Positions 35,889 to 46,481 of a stretch of 64,000 bases of DNA are shown piece after piece. The stretch spans positions 62,001 to 126,000 of the forward strand of contig NZ_NXEJ01000004.1 of the NCBI RefSeq assembly GCF_002915175.1. The letters are read 5' to 3'. The DNA comes from Agrobacterium rosae. GTDB lineage: Bacteria > Pseudomonadota > Alphaproteobacteria > Rhizobiales > Rhizobiaceae. The stretch's first letter is position 1. Each line of letters starts with the position of its first letter. The notes under the pieces are model-generated. The model was not told the origin of the DNA. It did not search any database and saw nothing but the letters and a program-made list of their open reading frames with translations. The translations under genes were made by a program, and so were the position numbers.

Positions 35889-37343
35889 ATGAATTTGCGA
35901 GACCTCTCCGGGACTGAGTTTCCGGAACTGAACGAGTTGCTGCGGACAGACACCGGAGCGCTGGATATTACCGGGATTACGGCGGATAGCCGCAAGGCCC
36001 AGCCAGGATCGCTGTTCGTGGCGGTTGCCGGGACCAAGGCGGATGGCAGCACTTATGTGCAGGACGCGGTGGCCAAGGGTGCAGTCGCAGTCGTGTCCGG
36101 TCATGCCATTGACGCCGGTGTACCGGTTCTCGTTGTCTCCGATCCGCGCCTTTATCTCTCCCTTTCTGCCGCTCGCTTCTATGGCAAGCAGCCTGAGACG
36201 ATGATTGCCGTGACCGGCACGGCGGGTAAAACCTCGGTCGCTTCCTTCATTCGTCAAATCTGGGCTTTTGCGGGCCATGCTGCCGCACAGATTGGCACCA
36301 CAGGCGTTATCGCACCCGGTCGCGAAGAGTATGGTTCGCTGACGACGCCTGATCCGGTTTCCCTGCATGCGCTGCTGGCCGAATTGGCCTCCGAAGGCGT
36401 GACCCATGCGGCGATGGAAGCCTCCAGCCATGGTCTCGACCAGCGCCGTCTGGATGGCGTGAAACTGGCTGCTGCCGGTTTTACCAATCTCGGTCGCGAC
36501 CACATGGATTACCATCCAACCATTGAAGACTATATGGCTGCCAAGATGCGGCTGTTCGATACATTGTTGCCGAAGGGTTCGCCGGTCGTCATCTTCTCTG
36601 ACGATGCATGGTCGGACCGCGCCATCAAGGCCGCAACGGATGCGGGCCATGATGTGCGCACCGTTGGTCGCAAGGGCGATTATCTTGCGCTGAAGCGCGT
36701 CGAGCATTTCCGCCACAAGCAGATGATCGAAGTGCATCATCAGGGCAAGATTTACGAAGTCGATATTCCGCTGGCCGGTGATTTCCAGGTGGCCAATGCG
36801 CTGGTAGCCGCAGGGCTTGCGATTTCGACAGGCGTTGCCCCTGCGGTGGCGTTGAAAGCGCTGGAGAAGCTGGTTGGGGCGGCTGGCCGTCTCGAGCTGA
36901 TCGGCCAGACGAAAAACGGTGCGCTGGCCTATGTGGATTATGCCCACAAGCCGGATGCGCTGGAAAATGTACTGACGTCGGTGCGGCCATTTACATCCGG
37001 TCGTATCATCACCGTGTTCGGTTGCGGTGGAGATCGCGACAAGGGCAAGCGCCCTATCATGGGTGAGGTCGCGACCCGGCTCTCCGACATCGTGATCGTG
37101 ACGGATGACAATCCGCGCTCGGAAGAGCCGCAGACCATCCGTTCCGAAATCATGGCTGCGGCACCCGGTGCGCTTGAAATTGCAGACCGGGCAGAGGCTA
37201 TCAGCCATGCTGTTTCGCTGTTGGGGAATGGCGATACTTTAATTGTAGCGGGTAAGGGGCATGAGGAAGGTCAGATTGTTGGCGGCGTGACGCTGCCATT
37301 TTCGGACCATGAACAGGTGCGTACTGCGCTGGAAGGATTGTAG
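35889..37343 (+). CDS. murE: UDP-MurNAc-L-Ala-D-Glu:meso-DAP ligase MurE
   Basis: 484 aa. ATP loop [14 protein letters not shown] (about 110), carbamoyl-Lys region, [11 protein letters not shown], and the DAP-recognition loop [10 protein letters not shown] (DNPR motif for meso-diaminopimelate rather than Lys). Adds the third residue of the stem peptide. Followed after two bases by murF. Confidence 0.95.
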   Translation: MNLRDLSGTEFPELNELLRTDTGALDITGITADSRKAQPGSLFVAVAGTKADGSTYVQDAVAKGAVAVVSGHAIDAGVPVLVVSDPRLYLSLSAARFYGKQPETMIAVTGTAGKTSVASFIRQIWAFAGHAAAQIGTTGVIAPGREEYGSLTTPDPVSLHALLAELASEGVTHAAMEASSHGLDQRRLDGVKLAAAGFTNLGRDHMDYHPTIEDYMAAKMRLFDTLLPKGSPVVIFSDDAWSDRAIKAATDAGHDVRTVGRKGDYLALKRVEHFRHKQMIEVHHQGKIYEVDIPLAGDFQVANALVAAGLAISTGVAPAVALKALEKLVGAAGRLELIGQTKNGALAYVDYAHKPDALENVLTSVRPFTSGRIITVFGCGGDRDKGKRPIMGEVATRLSDIVIVTDDNPRSEEPQTIRSEIMAAAPGALEIADRAEAISHAVSLLGNGDTLIVAGKGHEEGQIVGGVTLPFSDHEQVRTALEGL

Positions 37344-37345
37344 AT

Positions 37346-38779
37346 TTGAACTGGTTATGGACAGTCCCGGATATGGTCGCCGTCATGGCAGGCCGTCCGG
37401 TCGGCAACCTGCCGCAAGGCATTACAGGCATTTCCATCGATAGCCGCTCGGTGCAGGAGGGCGAAGCCTTCTTCGCCATCAAGGGCGACCGGGTGGATGG
37501 CCATGATTACGCAAGCTTTGCTGTCGCCAATGGGGCGGGGCTTCTGGTGGTATCGGAATCCAAACTGCCGGCGCTTGGTCGGCTGACCGTACCGATGATC
37601 GTCGTGGAAGACGTTCTGGCTGCCTTGGTGAAGCTCGGCATCGCTGCCAGAGAGCGGACGTCGGCGCGTGTCATCGCTGTCACCGGTTCTGTCGGCAAGA
37701 CGACGACCAAGGAAATGCTGCGGCAGGTGCTCGCACCCTCCGGCAAGGTTCATGCCGCGGTGTCTTCCTTTAATAATCACTGGGGCGTGCCGCTGACATT
37801 GGCGCGCATGCCTGCCGATACGGAATTCGGTATTTTCGAAGTCGGCATGAACCATGCGGGCGAAATCAGCCCGCTGGTCAAGCAGGTCAAGCCGCATCTG
37901 GCCATCATCACCACCATTGCGGCGGCCCATCTCGGCAACTTCAACAATCTCGAAGAAATCGCAGCTGCCAAGGCAGAAATCTTCGACGGAGTCCTGCCGG
38001 GCGGCGCTGTCATTCTCAACCACGACAATGCGCAGTTCGAACAGCTGGAGCGAGCGGCATTCGATGCGGGTATCGAGCATGTGCTGACATTCGGCCAGCA
38101 TGCCAAGGCTGACTTCCGTCTGGCCGATTTCGAGAGCACGCCGAACGGATCTACCATCTGGGCCATCATCAACGGCGAGACCAGCGAATTGCATATCGGT
38201 GCGGCTGGACGGCATATCGCCGAAAATGCCATGGCCGCTATCGGCACAGTTGCCGTCCTGGGTGCGGATATCGACAAGGCGTTTGCTGCACTTGGAACGT
38301 TGGAAGCCGTGAAGGGCAGGGGGCAGCGTCATCGCCTCTCAATCGGCGAAGGCTCGTTCCTGATGATCGACGAGAGCTACAACGCCAATCCCGCTTCCAT
38401 GCGCGCGGCCATCGCGCTGCTGGCGGCGGCAGAGGTGAGCGGTAACGGGCGGCGCGTGGCCGTGCTGGGCGATATGCTTGAAATGGGCGAATTCGCGGCT
38501 GAAGTGCACGAGGAATTATCCGGCCCGCTTCTGTCTGCCGGCATCGAACATGTGTGGCTTGCGGGTGAGTCGATGACGGCTCTTCGCGATGCTCTACCGG
38601 AAAGCGTGAGCGTTGCGTGGTTTCCAACAACGGCAGAACTCAACGAATTCGTTCTCAAATGGGTACAGCCGGGCGACGTATTGATGATAAAATCGTCACT
38701 TGGCGTCGGTTTCGGTAAGATCGTAACCGCCCTTCTTGACAAGTATCCGGCATTCCCCGAGACGGGACGCCAAATCTGA
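37346..38779 (+). CDS. murF: UDP-MurNAc-tripeptide:D-Ala-D-Ala ligase MurF
   Basis: 477 aa with a TTG start (MNWLWTVPDMV), preceded by SD GGAAGGA at nine bases and starting two bases after the murE stop. ATP loop TGSVGKTTTKEML, FNNHWGVPLTL, ESYNANPASMRAAI and VLGDMLEMG are family blocks. Completes the UDP-MurNAc-pentapeptide. A 120-bp gap with a hairpin (38838-38875) separates it from mraY. Confidence 0.95.
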   Translation: MNWLWTVPDMVAVMAGRPVGNLPQGITGISIDSRSVQEGEAFFAIKGDRVDGHDYASFAVANGAGLLVVSESKLPALGRLTVPMIVVEDVLAALVKLGIAARERTSARVIAVTGSVGKTTTKEMLRQVLAPSGKVHAAVSSFNNHWGVPLTLARMPADTEFGIFEVGMNHAGEISPLVKQVKPHLAIITTIAAAHLGNFNNLEEIAAAKAEIFDGVLPGGAVILNHDNAQFEQLERAAFDAGIEHVLTFGQHAKADFRLADFESTPNGSTIWAIINGETSELHIGAAGRHIAENAMAAIGTVAVLGADIDKAFAALGTLEAVKGRGQRHRLSIGEGSFLMIDESYNANPASMRAAIALLAAAEVSGNGRRVAVLGDMLEMGEFAAEVHEELSGPLLSAGIEHVWLAGESMTALRDALPESVSVAWFPTTAELNEFVLKWVQPGDVLMIKSSLGVGFGKIVTALLDKYPAFPETGRQI

Positions 38780-38837
38780 GCGTTTTAACCGGACACTAGA
38801 GCAGTGTTCGGTGAAACCGTGCTGAAACGATAACTTG

Positions 38838-38875
38838 AAGCGGCGCAGGCACCCGCGTTTTGCTGCCCGCCGCTT
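38838..38875 (+). other. Intergenic hairpin between murF and mraY
   Basis: AAGCGGCG pairs with CGCCGCTT (38868-38875), with inner CAG/CTG pairs. No U-tract, so probably not a terminator; it may adjust read-through, processing or stability within the operon. Confidence 0.4.
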
Positions 38876-38899
38876 TAACGGCCTTTTGAAAGGGCAAAC

Positions 38900-40000
38900 A
38901 TGCTGATCTGGCTCGTTGAACTGTCGGACAAAGTTCAAGTCTTCAACCTGTTCCGGTACATTACGTTCCGGGCTGGCGCTGCATTGTTCACCTCCGCCCT
39001 CATCGTCTTCCTATTTGGTCCTGCCATCATCAATTCCCTGCGCATCCGCCAGGGCAAGGGACAGCCGATCCGTGCCGATGGCCCGCAGACCCATTTCAAG
39101 AAGGCCGGTACGCCGACCATGGGCGGACTGATGATCCTTGCAGGCATTCTTGGCGGTTCGCTGCTCTGGGGTGACCTCTCCAACGTCTATGTCGTTGCCG
39201 TTCTGATGGTGACGCTCGGCTTTGGCGCCATCGGTTTTTACGATGACTATCTGAAGGTCACCAAGCAGAGCGACAAGGGTTTTTCGGGCAAGGCACGCCT
39301 TGGCATCGAATTCGTGATTGCCGCGATTGCCGTGTTCTTCATGATGGAAATCGCGTTGGCGACCGCACCGCATGGCGGCACGCTTGGAAGCTCGATCGCC
39401 TTTCCATTCTTCAAGGAATTCGTGGTCAATCTCGGCTATTTCTTCGTGCTGTTTGGCGCATTTGTCATTGTTGGTGCGGGCAACGCCGTTAACCTCACGG
39501 ATGGTCTCGACGGTCTCGCCATCGTGCCTGTCATGATTGCGGCGGCGACCTTCGGCGTCATTTCCTATCTCGTCGGTAACGCGATTTTCGCCAATTATCT
39601 CCAGATCAATTTCGTGCCCGGCACGGGTGAACTCGCGGTCATCGTCGGCGCCGTCATTGGTGCGGGCCTTGGCTTCCTCTGGTTCAACGCGCCGCCCGCC
39701 GCTATCTTCATGGGAGATACGGGCTCGCTGGCACTTGGCGGCCTGATCGGCTCCATCGCGGTTGCCGTCAAGCACGAGATCGTCATGATCATCGTCGGCG
39801 GTCTGTTCGTCATGGAAACGCTGTCGGTCATCATTCAGGTGTTCTGGTTCAAGCGCACCGGCAGACGTGTGTTCCTGATGGCACCTATCCACCACCACTT
39901 CGAGAAAAAGGGCTGGACGGAAAGCCAGGTTGTTATCCGCTTCTGGATCATCTCCGTCGGTCTTGCGATGCTTGGTCTTGCCACGTTGAAGCTGAGATAA
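38900..40000 (+). CDS. mraY: Phospho-MurNAc-pentapeptide translocase MraY
   Basis: 366-aa integral membrane enzyme with about ten hydrophobic segments; makes lipid I from UDP-MurNAc-pentapeptide and undecaprenyl phosphate. Active-site blocks are all present: [15 protein letters not shown] (Asp pair), [25 protein letters not shown] and MAPIHHHFE. murD follows after four bases. Confidence 0.96.
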   Translation: MLIWLVELSDKVQVFNLFRYITFRAGAALFTSALIVFLFGPAIINSLRIRQGKGQPIRADGPQTHFKKAGTPTMGGLMILAGILGGSLLWGDLSNVYVVAVLMVTLGFGAIGFYDDYLKVTKQSDKGFSGKARLGIEFVIAAIAVFFMMEIALATAPHGGTLGSSIAFPFFKEFVVNLGYFFVLFGAFVIVGAGNAVNLTDGLDGLAIVPVMIAAATFGVISYLVGNAIFANYLQINFVPGTGELAVIVGAVIGAGLGFLWFNAPPAAIFMGDTGSLALGGLIGSIAVAVKHEIVMIIVGGLFVMETLSVIIQVFWFKRTGRRVFLMAPIHHHFEKKGWTESQVVIRFWIISVGLAMLGLATLKLR

Positions 40001-40004
40001 TCGC

Positions 40005-41414
40005 ATGATCCCTGTCACCTCACTCGCGGATAAAAAGGTCGCCCTGTTTGGTCTGGGTGGCTCGGGCCTCGTGACTGCGCGGGCGCTGGTGGCTGGCGGT
40101 GCAGATGTCACGGCATTTGATGATAACCCGGATAGCGTCGCCAAGGCTCAAGCCGAAGGTATACACACAGCCGACCTGCGCACGCTCGACTGGTCGAAGC
40201 TCGCGGCCTTCGTTCTGGCACCCGGTGTGCCGCTGACGCACCCCAAGCCGCATTGGTTGGTCGATCTTGCAAAGGCGGCTGGCGTGGAGGTGATTGGGGA
40301 TATCGAGCTGTTCGTGCGCGAGCGCCGCGCGCATGCGCCGGATTGCCCCTTCATCGCCATTACCGGCACCAACGGCAAATCCACGACGACGGCGCTGATC
40401 GCGCATATTCTGACATCGTCGGGACGTGACACGCAGTTGGGTGGCAATATCGGGACTGCGATCCTCAGCCTTGAGCCGCCGAAGGCGCAGCGCTTCTACG
40501 TGGTCGAATGCTCGTCCTACCAGATCGATCTGGCACCGACACTGAACCCGACCGCTGGCATTCTGCTCAACCTTACACCTGACCATCTCGACCGTCACGG
40601 CACGATGCAGCATTACGCCGACATCAAGGAGCGGTTGGTTGCGGGCAGCGACACGGCCGTTGTCGGCGTGGATGACAGCTATTGCACACTGATTGCCGAC
40701 CGCATCGAGCGCGCTGGCGTCAAGGTGTCGCGGATTTCCAAACGCAACGTGGTGGCTGACGGTCTTTATGCCGAAGGTAGTCGCATCATGAAGGCCGAGG
40801 GTGGCACCTCGTCGCTGCTGGTTGATCTCGATGGCATCCAGACCCTGCGCGGCAGTCACAATGCCCAGAATGCGGCAGCGGCCATTGCTGCCTGCCTCGC
40901 GGTTGGCGTTTCAGTCGATGAGGTGAAGGCGGGGCTGAACTCCTTCCCCGGTCTCAAACACCGCATGCAGCCGGTTGGCCGGCGTGGCAACGTGACCTTC
41001 GTCAATGACAGCAAGGCAACCAATGCGGATGCGGCGGCACCAGCCCTGTCGAGCTACGACCGCATCTACTGGATTGCGGGCGGTCTGCCGAAGGCGGGCG
41101 GCATCAGCAGCCTTTCACCCCTGTTCTCTCATGTCGCAAAAGCGTATCTTATCGGCGAAGCAGCACCTGATTTTGCCGCGACGCTGGGTGAGAGCGTACC
41201 ATACGAAATCGCCGGGACGCTGGACAAGGCCGTCGCGCATGCGGCAGCGGATGCGCAGGCGGATGGCAGAGATGGCAATGTCGTGATGTTATCCCCGGCT
41301 TGCGCAAGCTTCGACCAATATAAGAATTTCGAAATACGTGGTGATTCGTTCGTCGGCCATGTCGCAGCACTGGATGGCATGACGATGTTGGTAGGCTCGG
41401 AAAAGGGAGGCTGA
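40005..41414 (+). CDS. murD: UDP-MurNAc-L-Ala:D-Glu ligase MurD
   Basis: 469 aa. N-terminal UDP-binding Rossmann ([14 protein letters not shown]), ATP loop [35 protein letters not shown] and the C-terminal [16 protein letters not shown]. Adds D-Glu to UDP-MurNAc-L-Ala. ftsW follows after four bases. Confidence 0.96.
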   Translation: MIPVTSLADKKVALFGLGGSGLVTARALVAGGADVTAFDDNPDSVAKAQAEGIHTADLRTLDWSKLAAFVLAPGVPLTHPKPHWLVDLAKAAGVEVIGDIELFVRERRAHAPDCPFIAITGTNGKSTTTALIAHILTSSGRDTQLGGNIGTAILSLEPPKAQRFYVVECSSYQIDLAPTLNPTAGILLNLTPDHLDRHGTMQHYADIKERLVAGSDTAVVGVDDSYCTLIADRIERAGVKVSRISKRNVVADGLYAEGSRIMKAEGGTSSLLVDLDGIQTLRGSHNAQNAAAAIAACLAVGVSVDEVKAGLNSFPGLKHRMQPVGRRGNVTFVNDSKATNADAAAPALSSYDRIYWIAGGLPKAGGISSLSPLFSHVAKAYLIGEAAPDFAATLGESVPYEIAGTLDKAVAHAAADAQADGRDGNVVMLSPACASFDQYKNFEIRGDSFVGHVAALDGMTMLVGSEKGG

Positions 41415-41418
41415 AGAA

Positions 41419-42573
41419 ATGGTAAGCCGTATTGACCGTGGACCGGTCGCGGAATGGTTCTGGACCATCGACCGTTTCTTCCTGACGGCGTTCATCGCGC
41501 TGATGGGCATCGGCCTGATGCTGTCGTTTGCGGCGTCTCCTGCTGTTGCCGAGCGCATCGGCCTCAACAGCTTCTTCTTCGTGGAGCGTCAGGCCATGTT
41601 CATGGTGCCATCGGTGGCGATCATGCTGGGCCTGTCCTTCCTGACGCCGCGCCAGGTGCGCCGTGTCGCCGTTATCATGCTGATTGCCGCGCTGCTGATG
41701 ATGATTTTTGCGCTTTTCTTCGGGATCGAAGTCAAAGGTGCGCGCCGCTGGATTTCCATCGGCTCGTTTTCCATTCAGCCTTCCGAATTCATGAAGCCTG
41801 CCTTCGTCATCGTCTGCGCGTGGCTGTTTGCCGAACGCGCCCGTCATCCTGAAATTCCGGGCAATCTGTTTGCCATCATCACATTCGGTATCGTGGCGGC
41901 GCTGCTTATCGCCCAGCCGGACTTCGGCCAGACCATCCTGACTTCGGTCGTGTGGGGCGGCATGTTCTTCATGGCTGGTATTCCGTGGTTCTGGATCATC
42001 ATGCTCGGCGGTCTAGGTGTTGGTGGTATCGTCACCGCCTATCTGATGCTGCCGCACGTTGCCGGTCGTATCGACCGGTTCTGGACGGGCGAGGGCGACA
42101 CGTTTCAGGTGGATACGGCGCGCGAAGCCATCATTCGCGGTAACTGGTTCGGCCAAGGCCCGGGCGAAGGCATCGTCAAGCGCATCATCCCTGATAGCCA
42201 CACCGACTTCATCTTCTCCGTTGCGGCGGAAGAGTTCGGCATTCTGTTCTGCATGCTGCTGGTGGCGATTTTCGCCTTTATCGTTCTGCGGGGTTTGAGC
42301 CACGCTTTCAAGGAAAAGGATGATTTCGTCCGTTTCGCCGTTGCTGGCCTTGTGCTGCAGATCGGTATGCAGTCGATGATCAATATCGGCGTTAATCTGG
42401 AACTGATGCCCGCCAAGGGTATGACGCTGCCGCTGATTTCCTACGGCGGTTCTTCCATGATGGCGATTTGTGTGACGGCCGGTTTTCTGCTGGCGTTGAC
42501 CCGCCATCGCCCTGAAAAACGTGCGCAGGAGCGCAGTTTCTTCCGGGTCAATGCAGGCCTTCCTGCGGAGTAA
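41419..42573 (+). CDS. ftsW: Division-specific SEDS glycosyltransferase FtsW
   Basis: 384-aa polytopic protein of the SEDS family (about ten helices). Conserved blocks: [45 protein letters not shown] (with the catalytic Asp), [15 protein letters not shown] and [14 protein letters not shown]. Polymerises septal glycan together with FtsI. murG starts four bases after the stop. Confidence 0.95.
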   Translation: MVSRIDRGPVAEWFWTIDRFFLTAFIALMGIGLMLSFAASPAVAERIGLNSFFFVERQAMFMVPSVAIMLGLSFLTPRQVRRVAVIMLIAALLMMIFALFFGIEVKGARRWISIGSFSIQPSEFMKPAFVIVCAWLFAERARHPEIPGNLFAIITFGIVAALLIAQPDFGQTILTSVVWGGMFFMAGIPWFWIIMLGGLGVGGIVTAYLMLPHVAGRIDRFWTGEGDTFQVDTAREAIIRGNWFGQGPGEGIVKRIIPDSHTDFIFSVAAEEFGILFCMLLVAIFAFIVLRGLSHAFKEKDDFVRFAVAGLVLQIGMQSMINIGVNLELMPAKGMTLPLISYGGSSMMAICVTAGFLLALTRHRPEKRAQERSFFRVNAGLPAE

Positions 42574-42577
42574 AAAT

Positions 42578-43714
42578 ATGAGCAAAGGTATTGTTCTGCT
42601 AGCCGCTGGGGGAACCGGCGGCCATGTGTTTCCGGCAGAGGCGCTGGCATACGAGTTGAAGGCGCGCGGTTATTCTGTGCATCTGGTGACCGACAGCCGC
42701 GCCGAACGTTACGCGGGCAAGTTTCCGGCAGATGAAATTCACGTCGTGCCATCTGCCACCATCGGCTCCAAGAACCCCATTGCCGTTGCCAAAGCCTTGC
42801 TGAAACTGTGGACCGGCCTTCGCGCTGCCCGCCGTCTGGTAACCAAGTTGAAGCCGGTGGCTGTGGTTGGTTTTGGTGGTTACCCCACCGTGCCGCCGCT
42901 TCTGGCCTCCACGGGCCTCGGTGTGCCATCGATCATCCATGAGCAGAACGCCGTGATGGGCCGCGCCAACAAGGCGCTGGCGAAGCGTGTGAAGGCTATC
43001 GCGGGTGGTTTCCTGCCCGAGAGCCAGGGGGAATATGCCGCCAAGACGGTGACGACCGGCAACCCAGTGCGTCCCGCCGTGCTGACGGCTGCCGACGTGG
43101 CCTATACGCCGTCGCATGCTGGTGAGCCGTTTCAACTGGTTGTTTTCGGCGGAAGCCAGGGCGCGCAGTTTTTCTCGGCTGCTGTTCCTGCGGCCATCTG
43201 CCTTATGCCGAATGAGCAGCGCAGCCGCATTTCCGTGACGCAGCAGGCGCGCCCTGAAGACAAGGAGAGCGTCATAGCCTCCTACAAAAAGCTCGGCGTT
43301 GCCGCAGATGTCTCGCCGTTCTTTGGCGATATGGCGGAGCGCATCGCCGGTTCCGATCTCGTCATCAGCCGTTCGGGTGCTTCGACGGTTTCCGAACTCT
43401 CGGTTATCGGACGTCCGTCTGTGCTCGTGCCTTATCCGCATGCGCTGGATCATGACCAGGCGGCCAATGCCGCGGCCCTTTCGGCTGCCGGTGGCGCAAG
43501 CGTTATCAAGCAGTCGGACCTGACACCGCAGAAATTGTCTTCGCTGCTCAGCGATGCGATGAACGATCCCGAACGATTGGCAAGCACGGCGGCGGCGGCG
43601 AAAGCAACCGGCAAGCCGAATGCCGCTGGCGCGCTCGCTGATCTGGTCGAAGCCATCGCGCGGGGACAGCCGGTTGCGCAATTCAAAACAAACAATAAAG
43701 GAGTGCATCCATGA
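42578..43714 (+). CDS. murG: UDP-GlcNAc:lipid I GlcNAc transferase MurG
   Basis: 378-aa peripheral GT-B enzyme that makes lipid [18 protein letters not shown] at the start, [41 protein letters not shown] and the C-terminal [19 protein letters not shown] are the MurG signatures. The ATG at 42578 directly follows ftsW; the upstream extension overlaps ftsW and is not coding. Its stop overlaps the murC start (ATGA). Confidence 0.96.
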   Translation: MSKGIVLLAAGGTGGHVFPAEALAYELKARGYSVHLVTDSRAERYAGKFPADEIHVVPSATIGSKNPIAVAKALLKLWTGLRAARRLVTKLKPVAVVGFGGYPTVPPLLASTGLGVPSIIHEQNAVMGRANKALAKRVKAIAGGFLPESQGEYAAKTVTTGNPVRPAVLTAADVAYTPSHAGEPFQLVVFGGSQGAQFFSAAVPAAICLMPNEQRSRISVTQQARPEDKESVIASYKKLGVAADVSPFFGDMAERIAGSDLVISRSGASTVSELSVIGRPSVLVPYPHALDHDQAANAAALSAAGGASVIKQSDLTPQKLSSLLSDAMNDPERLASTAAAAKATGKPNAAGALADLVEAIARGQPVAQFKTNNKGVHP

Positions 43715-45126
43715 AGATGCCGAAAGCCATAGGTCTCGTCCATTTCATCGGAATTGGCGGCATCGGCATGAGCGGCATTGCTGAGGTGTTGCACAATCTC
43801 GGCCATCGCGTTCAGGGCTCCGATCAGGCAGACAGCGCCAATGTGCAGCGTCTGCGTGACAAGGGCATCGAGGTCTTCGTCGGACAGGCTGCCGAAAACC
43901 TTGGCGATGCTGAGGTGGTGGTGGTTTCCACTGCCATCAAGAAGAACAACCCCGAACTGATCGCGGCGCGTGAAAAGCATCTGCCGATCGTTCGCCGCGC
44001 CGAGATGCTGGCCGAGTTGATGCGCTTCCGCAATGCGATTGCCATTGGCGGTACGCATGGCAAGACCACGACGACCTCCATGGTCGCGACGCTGCTGGAA
44101 GCGGGCAATCTCGACCCGACCGTCATCAATGGCGGCATCATCAACGCCTACGGCACCAATGCGCGCATGGGTGAGGGCGAGTGGATGGTGGTGGAGGCCG
44201 ACGAATCCGACGGCACGTTCCTGAAGCTGCCCGCCGATGTCGCCGTCATCACCAATATCGATCCGGAGCATCTGGACCACTACGGCAATTTCGATGCCGT
44301 GCGCGAAGCCTTCCGCCAGTTCGTGGAAAATGTGCCGTTTTACGGTTTCGGCGTGCTGTGCATCGACCATCCCGAAGTGCAGACGCTGGTGGGCAAGATC
44401 GAGGACCGCAAGGTCATCACTTACGGTGAAAACCCGCAGGCCGACGTCCGCTTTTCCAATGTTCGCATCAACGGGACCAAGTCGATTTTCGACGTGGAAA
44501 TCCGTCGTCGTCGCACCGGCAAGATCTTCACCTTTACCGATCTCGTTCTGCCGATGCCGGGCCGCCACAATGTCTCGAATGCCACGGCGGCGATTGCTGT
44601 TGCCAATCGTCTCGGCATTTCGGTCGAGGATATCAAGAAGGGGCTCGCCTCCTTCGGTGGCGTCAAGCGCCGGTTTACGCTGACAGGCGAATCCAACGGT
44701 GTGCAGGTTTTTGATGATTACGGCCACCATCCGGTCGAGATCAAAGCGGTGCTGAAGGCGGCGCGTGAGGCTTGCAGCGGTCGCATCATTGCCGTGCATC
44801 AGCCGCACCGCTATTCGCGTCTGTCCAGCCTGTTTGAAGATTTTGCGCATTGTTTCAACGATGCGGACACAATTCTTCTTGCTCCGGTCTATGCGGCGGG
44901 CGAAGATGCAATCGAGGGTGTGAACTCCGAGACGCTTGTTTCAGCCACACGGGCTGCCGGCCATCGTGATGCTCGCTATCTCACCTCCCGCGACGATCTG
45001 GCCAAGACTGTCGCAGGGATCGCGAAACCGGGTGATTTCGTGGTTCTTTTGGGGGCAGGTAATATTACGCAATGGGCAGCGGTGCTGCCCTCGGAATTGG
45101 ATAGCATTTCAGGAAAGTCTGCATGA
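43711..45126 (+). CDS. murC: UDP-MurNAc:L-Ala ligase MurC
   Basis: 471 aa. [18 protein letters not shown]-type N-terminus, ATP loop [43 protein letters not shown] and [13 protein letters not shown]. Attaches the first residue of the stem peptide. Overlaps murG and murB by 4 bp on each side. Confidence 0.96.
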   Translation: MKMPKAIGLVHFIGIGGIGMSGIAEVLHNLGHRVQGSDQADSANVQRLRDKGIEVFVGQAAENLGDAEVVVVSTAIKKNNPELIAAREKHLPIVRRAEMLAELMRFRNAIAIGGTHGKTTTTSMVATLLEAGNLDPTVINGGIINAYGTNARMGEGEWMVVEADESDGTFLKLPADVAVITNIDPEHLDHYGNFDAVREAFRQFVENVPFYGFGVLCIDHPEVQTLVGKIEDRKVITYGENPQADVRFSNVRINGTKSIFDVEIRRRRTGKIFTFTDLVLPMPGRHNVSNATAAIAVANRLGISVEDIKKGLASFGGVKRRFTLTGESNGVQVFDDYGHHPVEIKAVLKAAREACSGRIIAVHQPHRYSRLSSLFEDFAHCFNDADTILLAPVYAAGEDAIEGVNSETLVSATRAAGHRDARYLTSRDDLAKTVAGIAKPGDFVVLLGAGNITQWAAVLPSELDSISGKSA

Positions 45127-46088
45127 GACAGGTGGATGGGGTAAAGTTGCTGGAGAGACTCGGCGACGGAGTAAAGGAACTCAGAGGACGTTTAACGCCG
45201 GATTCGCCGATGGATCGCGTAACGTGGTTCAGAGCAGGCGGTCTGGCGGAACTGATGTTCCAGCCCCATGATACGGACGACCTCATCGCGTTCCTCAAAA
45301 TTCTGCCGGAAGACGTTCCGCTGACGGTCGTCGGCGTCGGTTCGAACCTGCTGGTTCGTGACGGCGGTATTCCCGGTGTCGTCGTGCGTCTGTCCGCCAA
45401 GGGTTTCGGCCAGGTGGAACTGGCGGGCGAAAACCGCATCAAGGCCGGTGCGATCTGCCCGGACAAGCACATCTCTGCGATGGCCATGGACAACGGCATC
45501 GGCGGTTTCCATTTCTATTACGGTATTCCCGGCTCCATCGGTGGCGCGCTGCGTATGAATGCCGGTGCCAATGGCGGCGAAACACGCGACCGCGTGGTGG
45601 AAGTCTATGCTGTCGACCGCAAGGGCAACAGCCACGTGCTGTCCAACGCGGATATGGGCTACAGCTATCGTCATTCGGAAGCGTCAAAGGATCTGATCTT
45701 TACGGGCGCTCTTTTCGAAGGCCACCCGGAAGATCGCGCAAAAATCCGCGCAGACATGGATGCGGTTCGCCTTCACCGAGAGACGGTCCAGCCGATCCGC
45801 GAACAGACCGGCGGCTCGACGTTCAAGAATCCCGAAGGACATTCAGCCTGGAGCCTCATCGATGAGGCAGGGGGCCGCGGCATGGTTATTGGTGGCGCGC
45901 AGATGTCCTCGCTGCATTGCAATTTCATGATCAACACCGGCCACGCCACGGGCTACGATCTGGAATATCTGGGTGAAGCCGTGCGCAAGCGCGTGTTCGA
46001 ACATGCGGGTATTCGTTTGGAATGGGAGATTAAGCGGTTAGGGCTGTTTATGCCGGGCCGTGAGGTTGAGCCGTTTATGGGAGCGTGA
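45123..46088 (+). CDS. murB: UDP-N-acetylenolpyruvoylglucosamine reductase MurB
   Basis: 321 aa, FAD enzyme reducing UDP-GlcNAc-enolpyruvate to UDP-MurNAc. [58 protein letters not shown] and GSTFKNPEG (with the catalytic Ser in the GGSTFKNP loop) mark it as MurB. Last gene of the first dcw block: the cluster breaks here for 2.4 kb before ddl. Confidence 0.96.
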   Translation: MRQVDGVKLLERLGDGVKELRGRLTPDSPMDRVTWFRAGGLAELMFQPHDTDDLIAFLKILPEDVPLTVVGVGSNLLVRDGGIPGVVVRLSAKGFGQVELAGENRIKAGAICPDKHISAMAMDNGIGGFHFYYGIPGSIGGALRMNAGANGGETRDRVVEVYAVDRKGNSHVLSNADMGYSYRHSEASKDLIFTGALFEGHPEDRAKIRADMDAVRLHRETVQPIREQTGGSTFKNPEGHSAWSLIDEAGGRGMVIGGAQMSSLHCNFMINTGHATGYDLEYLGEAVRKRVFEHAGIRLEWEIKRLGLFMPGREVEPFMGA

Positions 46089-46126
46089 TTGCGTCAGCGC
46101 GGTCAGCGCGACTACGCTTATTGTCT

Positions 46127-46246
46127 CCCTCATTCCTGTGCTTGTCACAGGAATTCAGCCAGCCCAAGTCTTTGGGCTGAAAAGACTCCCTCTGCCGCGC
46201 AGACGCGCGACGACTGGATTCCTGTGACAAGCACAGGAATGAGGGG
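46127..46246. repeat. Family A palindromic element, copy 4
   Basis: About 120 bp, 39 bp after murB. Intact arms CCCTCATTCCTGTGCTTGTC and inverse AGCACAGGAATGAGGG, module AGCCCAAGTCTTTGGGCT inside. Could form the 3' end of the murB transcript. Confidence 0.9.
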
Positions 46247-46309
46247 GATATTTTTTCTCGCAGGTGTACTTTGTCTGTTAGCAAGACACGTCCTTGGAGG
46301 ACTTAAAGT

Positions 46310-46411
46310 ATGAATTCTCAGGAATTCTTTTGGTATGTTTTTCCGTGGCTGGTGTCTGCTTCCGGCCTGTGCTGGCTAGTGTATGATAAATATCGGCACC
46401 GTCAGCGATAA
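46310..46411 (+). CDS. Putative 33-aa single-helix membrane protein
   Basis: ATG at 46310 with SD GGAGG nine bases upstream; stop TAA at 46409-46411. The peptide begins MNSQEFFWYVFPWLVSAS, has one hydrophobic helix with several Trp/Phe/Tyr, and ends in a basic tail (YDKYRHRQR), a positive-inside pattern. A terminator follows 15 bp later, so it may be its own unit inside the break in the dcw cluster. The pattern weakly recalls small CcoQ- or YbgT-like membrane peptides. Function unknown. Confidence 0.6.
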   Translation: MNSQEFFWYVFPWLVSASGLCWLVYDKYRHRQR

Positions 46412-46426
46412 GAAATAACGAGACAA

Positions 46427-46461
46427 AAAAACCCGCGAAGCCAATGACTTCGCGGGTTTTT
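46427..46461. terminator. Bidirectional terminator
   Basis: Perfect 13-bp stem AAAACCCGCGAAG / CTTCGCGGGTTTT with a 7-nt loop, A-tract before and T-tract after, so it works on both strands: for the 33-codon ORF (plus) and the MHS transporter (minus). Confidence 0.92.
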
Positions 46462-46481
46462 CTTTGTGTTTGATTCAAGGC

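Noticed and set aside
34103-36052. 649-codon open frame antisense to ftsI/murE
   Set aside because: Opposite strongly conserved FtsI and MurE; no recognisable motif or SD.
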